In this document: positions 27,011-34,975 of the stretch, piece by piece
How positions within the stretch are numbered: the first letter of the stretch is position 1
Layout: the number at the start of each line of letters is the position of its first letter
DNA from: Hoyosella levis
GTDB lineage: Bacteria; Actinomycetota; Actinomycetes; Mycobacteriales; Mycobacteriaceae
Assembly (NCBI RefSeq): GCF_026008515.1
Contig: NZ_BQYM01000005.1
Location: forward strand, 62,001-126,000
Length of the DNA: 64,000 nt
Direction: 5' to 3'
The notes under the pieces: generated by a model
Seen by the model: only the letters and a program-made list of their open reading frames with translations
What the model was told of the DNA's origin: nothing
Database searches by the model: none
Program-made: the position numbers and the translations under genes

Positions 27011-27154
27011 CTAGGTCACCTCATCGGGGTTGGGCGGAAACGGATTGGCTACCGGCGGGCATAGCCAGCCCTGGCGTGGGGTGGCGGGCGGTGCTAGCCC
27101 CGCGCCCCAGCTGTACTCGCTGGGGCCGGGGGTGGTGTTGTGCTGGGCGGGCAT
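27011..27154 (-). CDS. 47-residue ORF immediately after the capsid gene
   Basis: The capsid stop and this start are joined as TAACCATG, and its stop is joined to the next gene as TAGCCATG, so three genes follow each other with two-base gaps. The product (MPAQHNTTPGPSEYSWGAGL...) is Pro-rich and unstructured in appearance. A homologous reading frame (PGTSEFSWGPGRAPP) survives in element 1 at 23174-23338, which supports it as a real conserved gene. Function unknown; a small capsid decoration or minor head protein is plausible. Confidence 0.7.
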   Translation of the reverse strand: MPAQHNTTPGPSEYSWGAGLAPPATPRQGWLCPPVANPFPPNPDEVT

Positions 27155-27156
27155 GG

Positions 27157-28329
27157 TTACCACTTCAGCTCGGGGGCGGTGTAGGTGGGGTTGGTGGTTA
27201 CTTGCAAGCACGCCGCCGCGCCCCGATGCCGGATGCCGGTACCAAAGCCCCGCGCGAAGAAGCTGTCTTGCAGGGGGTAGCGCTGGTCGCGCCCGGGGAT
27301 CACGCGCAAGCCCTGGTACGCCAGGTTGGGGTGCTGCCGCAGCGCCACGGGGTTGGTAGCGCTGTTGGGGCCGCCGCTGGCCACCACGGCCACGTACCCA
27401 GCGGGGATAAACTCGCTCTCGATCAGCCACGCTGGCCCGTAGCTGCCCAGCACCGGCAGGTTGTGGAACTCGCCGGGTGCCACCTTGCCGACGATGTTGT
27501 CCTGCGTCAGGTACGCGGGGGCGCTGGCACTGCGGACAAAGTCGTACTTGGCGATAGGGGCGCTGGTCTCTCCACCCTCGGTGGGGCGGGACTCCTCTCC
27601 GGCCCGGAAGGCACTGATGGCGGCGGCCTCCTGCGGGTTGGCAAGGATTAGCAGCTGGCTACCGGCCTGGCGCCCGTAGCCCTTCTCGCTGACAAGGGTG
27701 ATCAGGTCCTCAATGTCCATGCTGTCTACCGCTGCGGCGCCGCTGGCCAGGTAGTGCGTGGTGCTCTGCGAGAAGGCCTTGCCCAGGTAGGGCGGCGGGG
27801 TTATGCCGTCGTTGCCGGTGTACAGGCCAAACACGCGGTGGTGGTGCTCGTTGGCGCGCTCGGCGGGGTTTAGCAGCCGGTCCAGGATCGTGGTGGTGAC
27901 TAGCTTGTTGTCGGCCTCCAGCACGCGGGTGAACACTGCGCGCACCTGCTCGGCCGAGGCGTCGCGCAGGAACTTCCACGTAAAGCGGCTGGCCTTGTCG
28001 TAGTCCTCAAAGTCGTAGCCCATCAGTAGCGCGTCGGCGGGCTCGCGCACGCCGGTGGGCTCGCCGTACTCGCTGGCGCGGTCAAAGCTCTCGCTGTGCA
28101 GCGCCTGGGGGATGGGCTCGGCCACGGCGGTGGTGGGGTGGCTTACCAGCTGCGTAATGGCCGAGCGCTCCTGGTTGAACAGGTCCAGCACTTGCGCGAT
28201 CTCGTCCCAGATGGTGTTCAGGTCTACGCCGTCGGCTGTCTGGTTGACCAGCACGCCGCCTTGGTCGCTGTAGCCGCTGTCGCCGCCGAATATTGGTGCG
28301 ATCCAATCCGCGGAAAATGTAGTCGACAT
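27157..28329 (-). CDS. Major-capsid-like protein (predicted HK97 fold)
   Basis: This protein of about 390 residues starts at ATG 28329 (MSTTFSADWIAPIFGG); an upstream in-frame start at 28377 lacks support. The acidic N-terminal helix region (TIWDEIAQVLDLFNQERSAI) is followed by a stretch like an E-loop and spine-helix region, with SRFTWKFLRDASAEQVRAVFTRVLEADNKLV, and by a beta-rich part with HHHRVFGLYTGNDGITPPPY and HYLASGAAAVDS. The end (IESEFIPAGYVAVVASGGPN, GTGIRHRGAAACLQV) fits the peripheral/axial domains of actinobacterial phage capsid proteins. No separate protease, portal or terminase gene is nearby. The capsid call rests on my recognition of the family; an encapsulin-type shell is an alternative. 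Confidence 0.7.
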   Translation of the reverse strand: MSTTFSADWIAPIFGGDSGYSDQGGVLVNQTADGVDLNTIWDEIAQVLDLFNQERSAITQLVSHPTTAVAEPIPQALHSESFDRASEYGEPTGVREPADALLMGYDFEDYDKASRFTWKFLRDASAEQVRAVFTRVLEADNKLVTTTILDRLLNPAERANEHHHRVFGLYTGNDGITPPPYLGKAFSQSTTHYLASGAAAVDSMDIEDLITLVSEKGYGRQAGSQLLILANPQEAAAISAFRAGEESRPTEGGETSAPIAKYDFVRSASAPAYLTQDNIVGKVAPGEFHNLPVLGSYGPAWLIESEFIPAGYVAVVASGGPNSATNPVALRQHPNLAYQGLRVIPGRDQRYPLQDSFFARGFGTGIRHRGAAACLQVTTNPTYTAPELKW

Positions 28330-28521
28330 TCTATCTCTCATTCTTTTAGTTCGCCTAGGGCGCGTGTAAGTTGTCATTCATTGTAGGCTCGCTGCACGTG
28401 CGCCGGACGCCGAGAAAACAAATGGCGCGCGTTGATGTATTTGCGCGTAAATGGGTGTAGTTTTATGTATGCCGCTGTTGATTGCGCGGCGTTTCTTTCT
28501 GTCAGACCGAGGAGAAAAGAA
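28330..28521. promoter_or_regulatory. Divergent promoter region of element 2
   Basis: This 192-bp AT-richer gap separates the leftward capsid cluster from the rightward replication cluster. On the minus strand a TACAAT -10 box lies at 28380-28385. On the plus strand TTGATG (about 28431) precedes a T-rich stretch with TATGTATG. GAGGAGAAAAGAA before 28522 is a strong ribosome site. This is the probable lysogeny/induction switch region, although no repressor gene is recognised. Confidence 0.55.
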
Positions 28522-28770
28522 ATGGGACGTACAGTTCCCGTGCAAGATCCGCTCAAGGCGCGCAGCGCCCCCAGCTACGACCCCACCGTGCCCGTGCTGA
28601 GCTGCGCCGCCGTGGTGGCGTACGCGCGGGCCGTGGGCAATCCGTACATCACCGTGCGCACGGTGCAGCACGCCACCACCACCGGGCAGCTAGCCAGCAG
28701 CAAGGTGGCCGGGCGCCGGATGTACAGCGAGCACAACGTGCGCGCATGGCTGCGGGGTGATCGCGCATGA
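28522..28770 (+). CDS. Small HTH protein, excisionase/MerR-like
   Basis: This 82-residue protein starts at ATG 28522 behind GAGGAGAAAAGAA. After a 30-residue polar leader, VLSCAAVVAYARAVGNPYITVRTVQ...GQLASSKVAGRRMYSEHNVRAWLRG fits the winged-helix fold of excisionases and MerR-type DNA binders (helix, turn, helix, then the G-R-R-x-Y wing and a final helix). It is the first gene of the rightward cluster and overlaps the next gene by four bases (ATGA). Likely roles are recombination directionality factor or regulator of the divergent promoter. Confidence 0.7.
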   Translation: MGRTVPVQDPLKARSAPSYDPTVPVLSCAAVVAYARAVGNPYITVRTVQHATTTGQLASSKVAGRRMYSEHNVRAWLRGDRA

Positions 28771-29396
28771 GCGACTACCGAGCCCTGGCGTGGGGCGCGC
28801 TACAGGGCGCGCGCGGCACGGCGGACGCGGCCAGCCCGCTGGGCGACCAGATAGACGCCGCGCTGCGGCAGCGTCGCTATACCCCGGCGGCCGCGTGGGA
28901 CGTGCGCGTGCGGCGAGCGGTGCGGCAGGCCGCCACCCAGCCGTGCGAGCTGGCCAGCACCGAGCTGCTGCTAGCCACATTGCTGGACCGTGGCCACAGC
29001 AACAACCCGCGCGGGGGCGCGGCTGCCTTTGCTGCGGGCATGGCGGTGCAGCTGGCGGGGCCGGTGGGCGTGCAGCGCGTGCGCTGGCGTGACCCCGGCG
29101 TTGCCTTCAGCGAGCACACCGAATGGCCCGTGCCGCCGGACTTCAGCGTGGAGCGGGTATGCCGCATGGTCCTGCATCACTGGGCGCACACGTGCTACTG
29201 GTGCGGCGATCGCCTGAGCGAGTATGGGGACTTTGGGATGCTCGTGGGCATGGGTGCGGCAACGGCGTTGTTCAGCACGTGCCAGCGGTGCCAGTACGGC
29301 TTTACGTGCGTGGACGGCCAGATGAGCGGCTACGACTTCGTCGCCTTTGACGACTGGGCGCCCAGCAACAACTGGCCGATTGACCGCCTGTGCTGA
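28767..29396 (+). CDS. Protein with a paired CxxC zinc cluster
   Basis: This 209-residue protein is translationally coupled to the preceding HTH gene (ATGA). The N-terminal two thirds are Ala/Arg/Leu-rich helices. The C-terminal third contains HHWAHTCYWCGDRL and, 40 residues later, CQRCQYGFTC, a two-knuckle zinc ribbon or treble-clef arrangement. I do not recognise a family. Placement directly before the primase gene suggests a replication or transcription accessory role. Confidence 0.65.
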   Translation: MSDYRALAWGALQGARGTADAASPLGDQIDAALRQRRYTPAAAWDVRVRRAVRQAATQPCELASTELLLATLLDRGHSNNPRGGAAAFAAGMAVQLAGPVGVQRVRWRDPGVAFSEHTEWPVPPDFSVERVCRMVLHHWAHTCYWCGDRLSEYGDFGMLVGMGAATALFSTCQRCQYGFTCVDGQMSGYDFVAFDDWAPSNNWPIDRLC

Positions 29397-29431
29397 TGCA
29401 CAGGCCTGCCGCCATCATCTAGAATCTTGAG

Positions 29432-29525
29432 GACCGTTGTGTAGAAGGCCCTTCGACTAGCAATCGAAGATTAGGAGCCGATCAGCGGACCACCTTGCTA
29501 GAGGTGCGTCCGGGATCGGCTTTTT
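29432..29525 (+). ncRNA. Two-hairpin leader with complementary loops and terminator before the primase gene
   Basis: Hairpin 1 is CTTCGA (29451-29456) with loop CTAGCAA (29457-29463) and TCGAAG (29464-29469). Hairpin 2 is a long stem: GCCGATC (29477-29483), CGGAC and CACCT pair with AGGTG, GTCCG and GATCGGC (29514-29520), followed by TTTTT. Its top, TTGCTAG (29495-29501), is the exact reverse complement of loop 1, so the two loops could kiss. A TAGAAT -10 box at 29420-29425 would start transcription near 29432. The region can be a short RNA of about 90 nt, or an attenuator in the primase leader. Confidence 0.6.
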
Positions 29526-29629
29526 CTGATTCTGGACTTTCCTCTGGCGTGCAGCCAACAAACGCGATACGCCCCGGCCAAGGGGGCTCAATCCAAGGCC
29601 GGGGCGGCGGTGCCAAAGGAGCAATAGCA

Positions 29630-32032
29630 GTGACAAGTATACCTGAAAAGCCACGGGGAACGGGCTTCTCGCGGTGGTACGAAGATTTCTTCGATTTGAA
29701 CGACCGGGCGGACCCCAACAAGCCACACGACAGGAAGCCATCGGAGATGGAGCGGCGGGGGTGGAATCCGGCGCCGCGCGCGTGGATCACAGAGCCCCAA
29801 GGCGAGCACAGCGGTTTCCGCTTCTTCCTGCCGCCTTACGTTCCCGAGGGGATCAACGAGCTGCCTCTGCCCCAGGCGGCGTTGCAGTACGCCCTGGCGG
29901 GCTGGTGGGTGCTGCCCACCGCGCCGCAACACATAAAGAACCCCGGCAGCGTGGTGGGTGGCCGCTGGCAGGACAAGTCCACCAGGGACCTGCAACAGAT
30001 CCGGGAGTGGTGGGAGGAGAATCCCCACTACGGCATCGCCTTGCATGTGGGCCGGTCGGGCGCGGTGGCGTTTGACCTGGATGTAGACGAGATGCCCGAG
30101 AAGTTCCGCGATTGGCTTCCGCCGGGGCTGTTGCAGCACACCCGTGGCGCGGGTAGTGCCCGGGGCCACTACGTGTTCGGGGTGCCGCCGGGTGTGCAGG
30201 TGGGCAACGCGGCGGGCGGGTTCGGCCCGTATGGCGACGTGCGCGGCAAGGGCGTGATCATCGCGGCCCCCACGCCGCACCCCAGTGGCGGGCAGTACCG
30301 CATCGCGCCCAGCGCAGAGGGCCGCACATTGCCCGCGCTGCCTGACGAGGCCTGGGCTGTGGTCAAGGCGCACGCGGGCGAGGCAGCCGAGTCCGCCACC
30401 CCAGACGAGCTGAAGGCGTTCTACGCGAGCTGTACGGCCAGCGACCGGCCCGCCGCGCTACAGGTGCCGGTAGGTAAGTTCACCAAGGGGGAGGGCAGCC
30501 GCCACGAGAGACTGGTTGAGGTGTTGCCGTGGGCGTTCCGCGAGGCGCTGGCCGGGTGGTATCCAGCTCGGGCAGCCGCCACCCAGCTGGAGGAGGCGTT
30601 CCATGCCGCGTTCGACGGCACGGAAGGGCGCCGCCCCGGCCCCAACGAGTTTCAGCGCGCGGCGCTGTGGGCGCTGGCGCAGGCCCGACTAGCCGACCCG
30701 GAGGACACGCGGCGACGGATGGACCGGGAATCGGGATTGCCCGCGACCGACGAGGAGGCGTTCTGGCGGTCGCGCGCCGTGCTGGGGCAAGTTCGGCAGT
30801 TCGCGCGGGCGCGGCGGGCTAGCCCGTGGGCGGTGCTGGGCGTGGTGCTGGCGCGTGTTGCGGCTGGCATTCCGCCGGGTGTGGTGCTGCCGCCGCTAAC
30901 GGGCGGCCGCAGCACCCTGAACCTGTTTGTTGCGCTATGCGGGCCGCCGGGCGCGGGCAAAGGGGCTGCGGAGGCTGTCGGCAAGGAAGCGGTGACCTTT
31001 CAGGACGAGCCCTACATCGCGCCACCCGGCACTGGCGAGGGGCTGGTGAAGCAGTTTGCGTACAAGCAGAAGCAGAATGGGCTATATCTGCAGGTCAACG
31101 TCCGTGAAGCAGTGCTGCTGAAAGCCGACGAGATAGACACCCTGGCGGCGTTGTTCAGCCGTAGCGGTGCAACGCTGCTGCCCGAGCTACGCAAAGCGTG
31201 GATGGGCGAGCTGCTGGGTTTTGGCTACGCGACGCCAGAGAAGGCTGTCAGCTTGCAGGGGCATCGGTACAGGCTGGCCATGACAGTTGGAGTGCAGCCG
31301 GGGCGGTCGCGGGTGCTGTTTGACGACGCCGACGGCGGTACGCCGCAGCGTTTTCTGTGGATGCCGGTAGAGGACCCCAGCGCCCCCGACGCAGCGCCCC
31401 CAGAGCCGACGGAGTGGAAGCTGGCTGCTTGGCCGGGGCAAGAGACCAAGTTGTTCGACAAGTTCTATCGTTTGGACGAACCGGTGGCCGCTAGTGAGCT
31501 CACCCATTTGCGGCTGCCGCCTGCGGTAGCGCGACATGTAGACGACGAGCGCGTGGCGCGGTTGCGCGGGGCGCAGCCCCGCGACCAGCTGGACGCGCAC
31601 ACCACCCTGATGAGGTTGCGGGTGGCGGCTTTGCTCATGGCGCTGGATGGCCGCACCAAGGAGGTAACAGATGAAGACTGGGCGCTAGCGGAAACAGTGA
31701 TGGTGGTTAGCCAGGCCACCCGCGCGCAGGCGCAGCGAGCGCTCGCCGCCGAGGCCCAGGCCCGCAACAAGCAGGCGGGGCGCGCGCAGGGGGCGCGAAC
31801 CGCAGCGGCTGAGGAAGTGCTCGAAGAATCCCGCCTGGACCGCGTTCTAAAGCTCATTCCGCAGCATGTAGAGAAACACGGCAAGCAAACGCGGCGCGAT
31901 CTATCTAAGCGCCTCAAGCTAGAGCTGAGGGGGTACCTCGACGAAGCCGTTGACCGGCTAGCCAAGGCTGGTGTGGTGGCTAAGGTGCCCGGCAAGCAGG
32001 GCAGTTACACGGTGCAGCTAGCGGGGCAATAG
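29630..32032 (+). CDS. Primase-polymerase/helicase-type replication protein
   Basis: This 800-residue protein starts at GTG 29630, eight bases after AAAGGAG; an open frame extends upstream to 29495 but crosses the terminator hairpin. The N-terminal domain (about residues 60-270) is a bifunctional primase-polymerase: LPLPQAALQYALAGWWVLPT, WWEENPHYGIALHVG, VAFDLDVDE with the metal-binding acidic residues, RGHYVFGVP and DVRGKGVIIAAPTPHPSGG. The C-terminal half has a Walker A motif (CGPPGAGKG, Lys444) and an acidic strand VLLKADEIDTL, then a helical tail that may be a winged helix. It is the replication initiator/primase of the element, comparable in logic to P4 alpha or PICI primases. Confidence 0.82.
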   Translation: MTSIPEKPRGTGFSRWYEDFFDLNDRADPNKPHDRKPSEMERRGWNPAPRAWITEPQGEHSGFRFFLPPYVPEGINELPLPQAALQYALAGWWVLPTAPQHIKNPGSVVGGRWQDKSTRDLQQIREWWEENPHYGIALHVGRSGAVAFDLDVDEMPEKFRDWLPPGLLQHTRGAGSARGHYVFGVPPGVQVGNAAGGFGPYGDVRGKGVIIAAPTPHPSGGQYRIAPSAEGRTLPALPDEAWAVVKAHAGEAAESATPDELKAFYASCTASDRPAALQVPVGKFTKGEGSRHERLVEVLPWAFREALAGWYPARAAATQLEEAFHAAFDGTEGRRPGPNEFQRAALWALAQARLADPEDTRRRMDRESGLPATDEEAFWRSRAVLGQVRQFARARRASPWAVLGVVLARVAAGIPPGVVLPPLTGGRSTLNLFVALCGPPGAGKGAAEAVGKEAVTFQDEPYIAPPGTGEGLVKQFAYKQKQNGLYLQVNVREAVLLKADEIDTLAALFSRSGATLLPELRKAWMGELLGFGYATPEKAVSLQGHRYRLAMTVGVQPGRSRVLFDDADGGTPQRFLWMPVEDPSAPDAAPPEPTEWKLAAWPGQETKLFDKFYRLDEPVAASELTHLRLPPAVARHVDDERVARLRGAQPRDQLDAHTTLMRLRVAALLMALDGRTKEVTDEDWALAETVMVVSQATRAQAQRALAAEAQARNKQAGRAQGARTAAAEEVLEESRLDRVLKLIPQHVEKHGKQTRRDLSKRLKLELRGYLDEAVDRLAKAGVVAKVPGKQGSYTVQLAGQ

Positions 32033-32219
32033 GTGGGGTACGTGGGGTACGCCGTACCCCACCCCACATAAAAACTTGGCGCCCCCGCAGGCCCCCGGGT
32101 TTGCAAAAGACCAGGTAGAGAGAGAATTGTTCATTTCGCGTATAGGGTTTTGGGGCTGTTTTTTGCAGGCGGTGGGGTACTGGTACCCCAGTACCCCACC
32201 TAGCGGGTTTTGGTACCCC
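32033..32219. other. Candidate replication origin with seven GGGGTAC motifs
   Basis: GGGGTAC lies at 32035, 32044 and 32174 on the plus strand; its complement GTACCCC lies at 32054, 32183, 32191 and 32213. Most copies extend to GTGGGGTAC. The right group includes 13-bp perfect arms, GGTGGGGTACTGG (32171-32183) and CCAGTACCCCACC (32188-32200). Between the two groups is an AT-richer stretch (about 32066-32165) with A and T runs. It starts directly at the primase stop, the usual place for a satellite origin. Confidence 0.6.
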
Positions 32220-32251
32220 GCCCTGAGCGGGGCAAAAGGATGGAGGAGAAA

Positions 32252-32836
32252 GTGACTGAGAATCACGCTAGGCCCAAGCGCAAGTACGAGCGGAATCCAG
32301 AGCGGAGGCGGTGCAGCGCCCGCACCACCAGCGGACACCCATGCAAAAAGTCACCTATCAACGGGGCCACGGTGTGCCGCACGCATGGCGGCGCGGCGCC
32401 CCAGGTTAAGGCGGCGGCGCGGCGGCGCCTGGAAGAGGCCGCCGACCGCGCGGCGGCGCAGCTGCTAAAGCTGGCTACCGAAGACGGCGTGAGCGACAGC
32501 GTAAAGCTGGCCGCCATAAAGGACGTGCTGGACCGCGCAGGCGTCAGCGCGCGCACAGCGGTAGACGTCAACGTGAACCCCGAGCCCTGGCAGCAGATGT
32601 TCGCGGAGCTGGCTAGCGGTGGCCGTGCGGCCAGCCGCGCCGCGCGCGGGGTGCCCACGGGCCAGGTTGTGGACGCCGATTGGGTGGAGAACGAGCTAGC
32701 GCTCGCCACAGCAGTTGAAAAACCACCCGCCCCGGCCGCCAGCCCCACGGCGCCCGCAAGGCCCGCAGCGGCCACCACAGCCCCGGCACGGGGCAAGTGC
32801 CCGCCGGTGCCCCGGCGGCGGCGCAGGCGCGGCTAG
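32252..32836 (+). CDS. HGG-motif protein, small-terminase-like or regulatory phage protein
   Basis: This protein of about 194 residues starts at GTG 32252 behind TGGAGGAG, with ATG 32240 as alternative. The N-terminus has RRCSARTTSGHPCKKSP and TVCRTHGGAAPQVK, a Cys/His cluster with the HGG motif found in many phage proteins near replication and packaging genes. A helix-rich middle (AADRAAAQLLKLATEDGVSDSVKLAAIKDVLDRAG) follows, resembling DNA-binding small terminase subunits, and an Ala/Pro-rich tail ends in a run of Arg. It could supply packaging specificity for a helper terminase; that is inference. Confidence 0.7.
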   Translation: MTENHARPKRKYERNPERRRCSARTTSGHPCKKSPINGATVCRTHGGAAPQVKAAARRRLEEAADRAAAQLLKLATEDGVSDSVKLAAIKDVLDRAGVSARTAVDVNVNPEPWQQMFAELASGGRAASRAARGVPTGQVVDADWVENELALATAVEKPPAPAASPTAPARPAAATTAPARGKCPPVPRRRRRRG

Positions 32837-32895
32837 CCCTGGGGGTGCGAGCGCCTACTAAAGTCGCAGATCAGGCCCTGTTTTGCGCGTGGTGA

Positions 32896-32911
32896 TCGAA
32901 CGTATGTTCGG
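32896..32911. promoter_or_regulatory. LexA-type SOS box upstream of the recombinase pair
   Basis: TCGAACGTATGTTCGG matches the mycobacterial SOS box TCGAAC-N4-GTTCGA at 11 of 12 defined positions (last base G). It lies 80 bp before the serine recombinase start. DNA damage would thus switch on the recombinases and excision. Confidence 0.7.
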
Positions 32912-32990
32912 GTAGTGTTTGGGGCGTACTAAACGCACTAAACGTCCGATTAGGGCGTTGGGTGCCCCCAACTCACTACGGGAGCGGACA

Positions 32991-33656
32991 TTGGACACCA
33001 CAGCACCCCTGCGGGTAATCGGCTACGTGCGGGTCAGCACGCAGCAGCAGGGCGCGCACGGCCACGGCCTGGCGGCGCAGCGGCACGCACTGGAGCACTG
33101 GTGCGCGGCCAACGGCCACGAGTTGCTGACCGTCATTACTGACGTCGTGGGCGGCACGCGCACGGACAAGATGCACGGCAGGCAGGTGGCCATCGCAGCG
33201 ATTGAGTCCGGCGTGGCCGATGCACTGCTGGTGCGCGCGCTGGACCGCGCCACCCGCGACCAGGAGGACGCGGCCAAGCTGTTCAAGCGGGCGGAGCGCT
33301 ACGGCTGGCGGCTAATGGATTGCGACAAGGCCGACAGCGGCGACCCCAGCCAGCGCTTGCTAGCCGACATCCGCCTGGCCGTGGCAGCGGAGGAGAAGCG
33401 CAAGATCAGCGAGCGCACCCGCGAGGGCCTGCACCGCGCGCGCCGGGCGGGCAAGCGGCTGGGGCGCCCGCCCATGATCACCCCTGAGCTGGCAGCGCGC
33501 ATTGTGGTGCTGCACGCACAGCAAGGCCTGGGGGCCAAGGCCATTGCGCGCCAGTTGACCGCAGAGGGTATTCCCACGCCTAGCGGGGGCGCGCAGTGGC
33601 AATACAGCACCGTGCGGGGTGTGCTGGCCCGCGCCGCTCAGCAGGCGGTGGCGTGA
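32991..33656 (+). CDS. Serine recombinase (resolvase/invertase family)
   Basis: This is a 221-residue small serine recombinase. GYVRVSTQQQ carries the catalytic Ser16, LLVRALDRATRDQED and AAEEKRKISERTREGL form the rest of the resolvase core with its Arg residues and E-helix, and the C-terminal HTH reads GLGAKAIARQLTAEGIPTPSGG. All possible starts are TTG; 32991 is chosen for GGGAG six bases ahead, while 32919 is the longest. It lies behind an SOS box, and its stop overlaps the integrase ATG by one base (TGATG). Likely roles are multimer resolution, or control of insertion together with the integrase. Confidence 0.85.
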   Translation: MDTTAPLRVIGYVRVSTQQQGAHGHGLAAQRHALEHWCAANGHELLTVITDVVGGTRTDKMHGRQVAIAAIESGVADALLVRALDRATRDQEDAAKLFKRAERYGWRLMDCDKADSGDPSQRLLADIRLAVAAEEKRKISERTREGLHRARRAGKRLGRPPMITPELAARIVVLHAQQGLGAKAIARQLTAEGIPTPSGGAQWQYSTVRGVLARAAQQAVA

Positions 33657-34972
33657 TGGCCAGCGTGCAGCGCAAGACGCTGAAGTCCGGCGCCACCCGG
33701 TACGAGGTGCGCTACCGCACGCCCGACGGCAAGTGCCGCAGCAAGGGTGGATTCACCACCAAGGCTGACGCCGAGGCCTACGCCACCAGCATCGACTACA
33801 AGCAGAACAGGGGCCACGCCTGGGACGCCAGGGCCGGGCAGGTGCTGTTTGGCGCCGCCGCCGCCCAGTGGCTAGCCAGCAGGCACGACCTAAAGCCCCG
33901 CACCCGCGCGGGCTACGCCAACCATCTGCGCCCCGGCGGACCTATTAACGCCGCCTTTGGCGGGTACCCGCTGGCCAAGATCACGCGGCAGCAGATCAGC
34001 GACTTTGTGCAAGGCCTGGTGGCGGCGGGCAAGGCGCCCAGCACCGTACGGCACGAGTACTTCGTCGTCAGGATGGTGCTGGCGCAAGCGGTGGTGGATG
34101 GCCGCCTGGACGTTAACCCCGCCGACCACGTAAAGGTGCCCAGCGAGACCAGTGCCCAGGGCAGCGCCCCCGGCGTGGTGGACGACCCCGCCCAGTTCCT
34201 CACGGCGGCGCAGGTCCAGGCCCTCCAAGACGCCACGCCCTGGCCGTACAACGTGCTGGTGCACGTGGCCGCGTGGGCGGGGCTGCGCGCCGCCGAGCTG
34301 GGCGGCCTGCAAGTGGGCGATGTTGACCTGCCCGCCCCCAGCCGCAACCCCAACCGGCCCGGCGCGCTGCGGGTGGAGCGCACCGCCATCGTGGTGCACG
34401 GCGCCCAGGTGTACGACGTGCCCAAGACCAAGGGCAGCCGCCGGCGGGTGCCGTTAACACCCGCCACCACGGCGTTGCTGCGCGCGTACCTGGCGCGCCA
34501 CCCCCGCGCCCATTGCGCCACCGCTCCGTTGTTCCCGGCGTTCCGGCTGATCCCGGAGCGGCCCACCGGGGTTAGGGCCGCCCGCCCGGCGGCGGCGGTG
34601 CTGGGCGACCTGTCCGCGGAGCAGGCCGCCGCGCGGCTAGACCTCGATTGGAACGCCCCGCTGCGCCACCAGAACTTCTACAAGGCGGTGTACCGCCCGG
34701 CGGTGCTGCGCGCCAACCGGCTGACCCACGCAGGTTTGCCCGCTGCGTTGCGCTTCCACGCGCTGCGGCACACCTACGCCAGCCTGTGCGTGGCGGCGGG
34801 GCTGCCGGCCCTGGCCATAGCCAAGTACATGGGCCACGCCAAGGTCACCACCACGCTGACCATCTACGCACACCTGTTTGACGAGGACCACACCGACGCC
34901 ATGACCGCCTTGGGCGCGCTGGGCCAGCCCGCGCACAGCGGCAACGTAGTGCCGATCAGGGACGCAGGCTAG
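33656..34972 (+). CDS. Tyrosine integrase of element 2
   Basis: This intact 438-residue phage-type integrase has an N-terminal arm-binding domain (SVQRKTLKSGATRYEVRYRT), a core-binding SAM-like domain (about residues 60-170) and a catalytic domain with Arg211 (GLRAAEL), His368 and Arg371 (HALRH), His394 (GHAKVTTT) and nucleophile Tyr404. It starts at ATG 33656, overlapping the recombinase stop. The 70-residue insertion between residues 260 and 340 (LFPAFRLIPERPTG...) is unusual but shared with the element 1 copy. It is expected to recombine the 47-bp tRNA-Gly core and bind the GAGGTGC arm sites. Confidence 0.93.
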   Translation: MASVQRKTLKSGATRYEVRYRTPDGKCRSKGGFTTKADAEAYATSIDYKQNRGHAWDARAGQVLFGAAAAQWLASRHDLKPRTRAGYANHLRPGGPINAAFGGYPLAKITRQQISDFVQGLVAAGKAPSTVRHEYFVVRMVLAQAVVDGRLDVNPADHVKVPSETSAQGSAPGVVDDPAQFLTAAQVQALQDATPWPYNVLVHVAAWAGLRAAELGGLQVGDVDLPAPSRNPNRPGALRVERTAIVVHGAQVYDVPKTKGSRRRVPLTPATTALLRAYLARHPRAHCATAPLFPAFRLIPERPTGVRAARPAAAVLGDLSAEQAAARLDLDWNAPLRHQNFYKAVYRPAVLRANRLTHAGLPAALRFHALRHTYASLCVAAGLPALAIAKYMGHAKVTTTLTIYAHLFDEDHTDAMTALGALGQPAHSGNVVPIRDAG

Positions 34973-34975
34973 CGG

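Noticed and set aside
27011-27430. 139-codon frame overlapping the capsid gene on the same strand
   Set aside because: The part overlapping the capsid gene is a shadow; only the last 47 codons, starting at 27154, form a supported gene.
29430-29495. tRNA-like sequence: 6-bp stem with 7-nt loop resembling an anticodon arm
   Set aside because: No D-arm consensus, no GTTCGA T-loop and no matching acceptor stem can be formed, so I read it as hairpin 1 of the leader instead.
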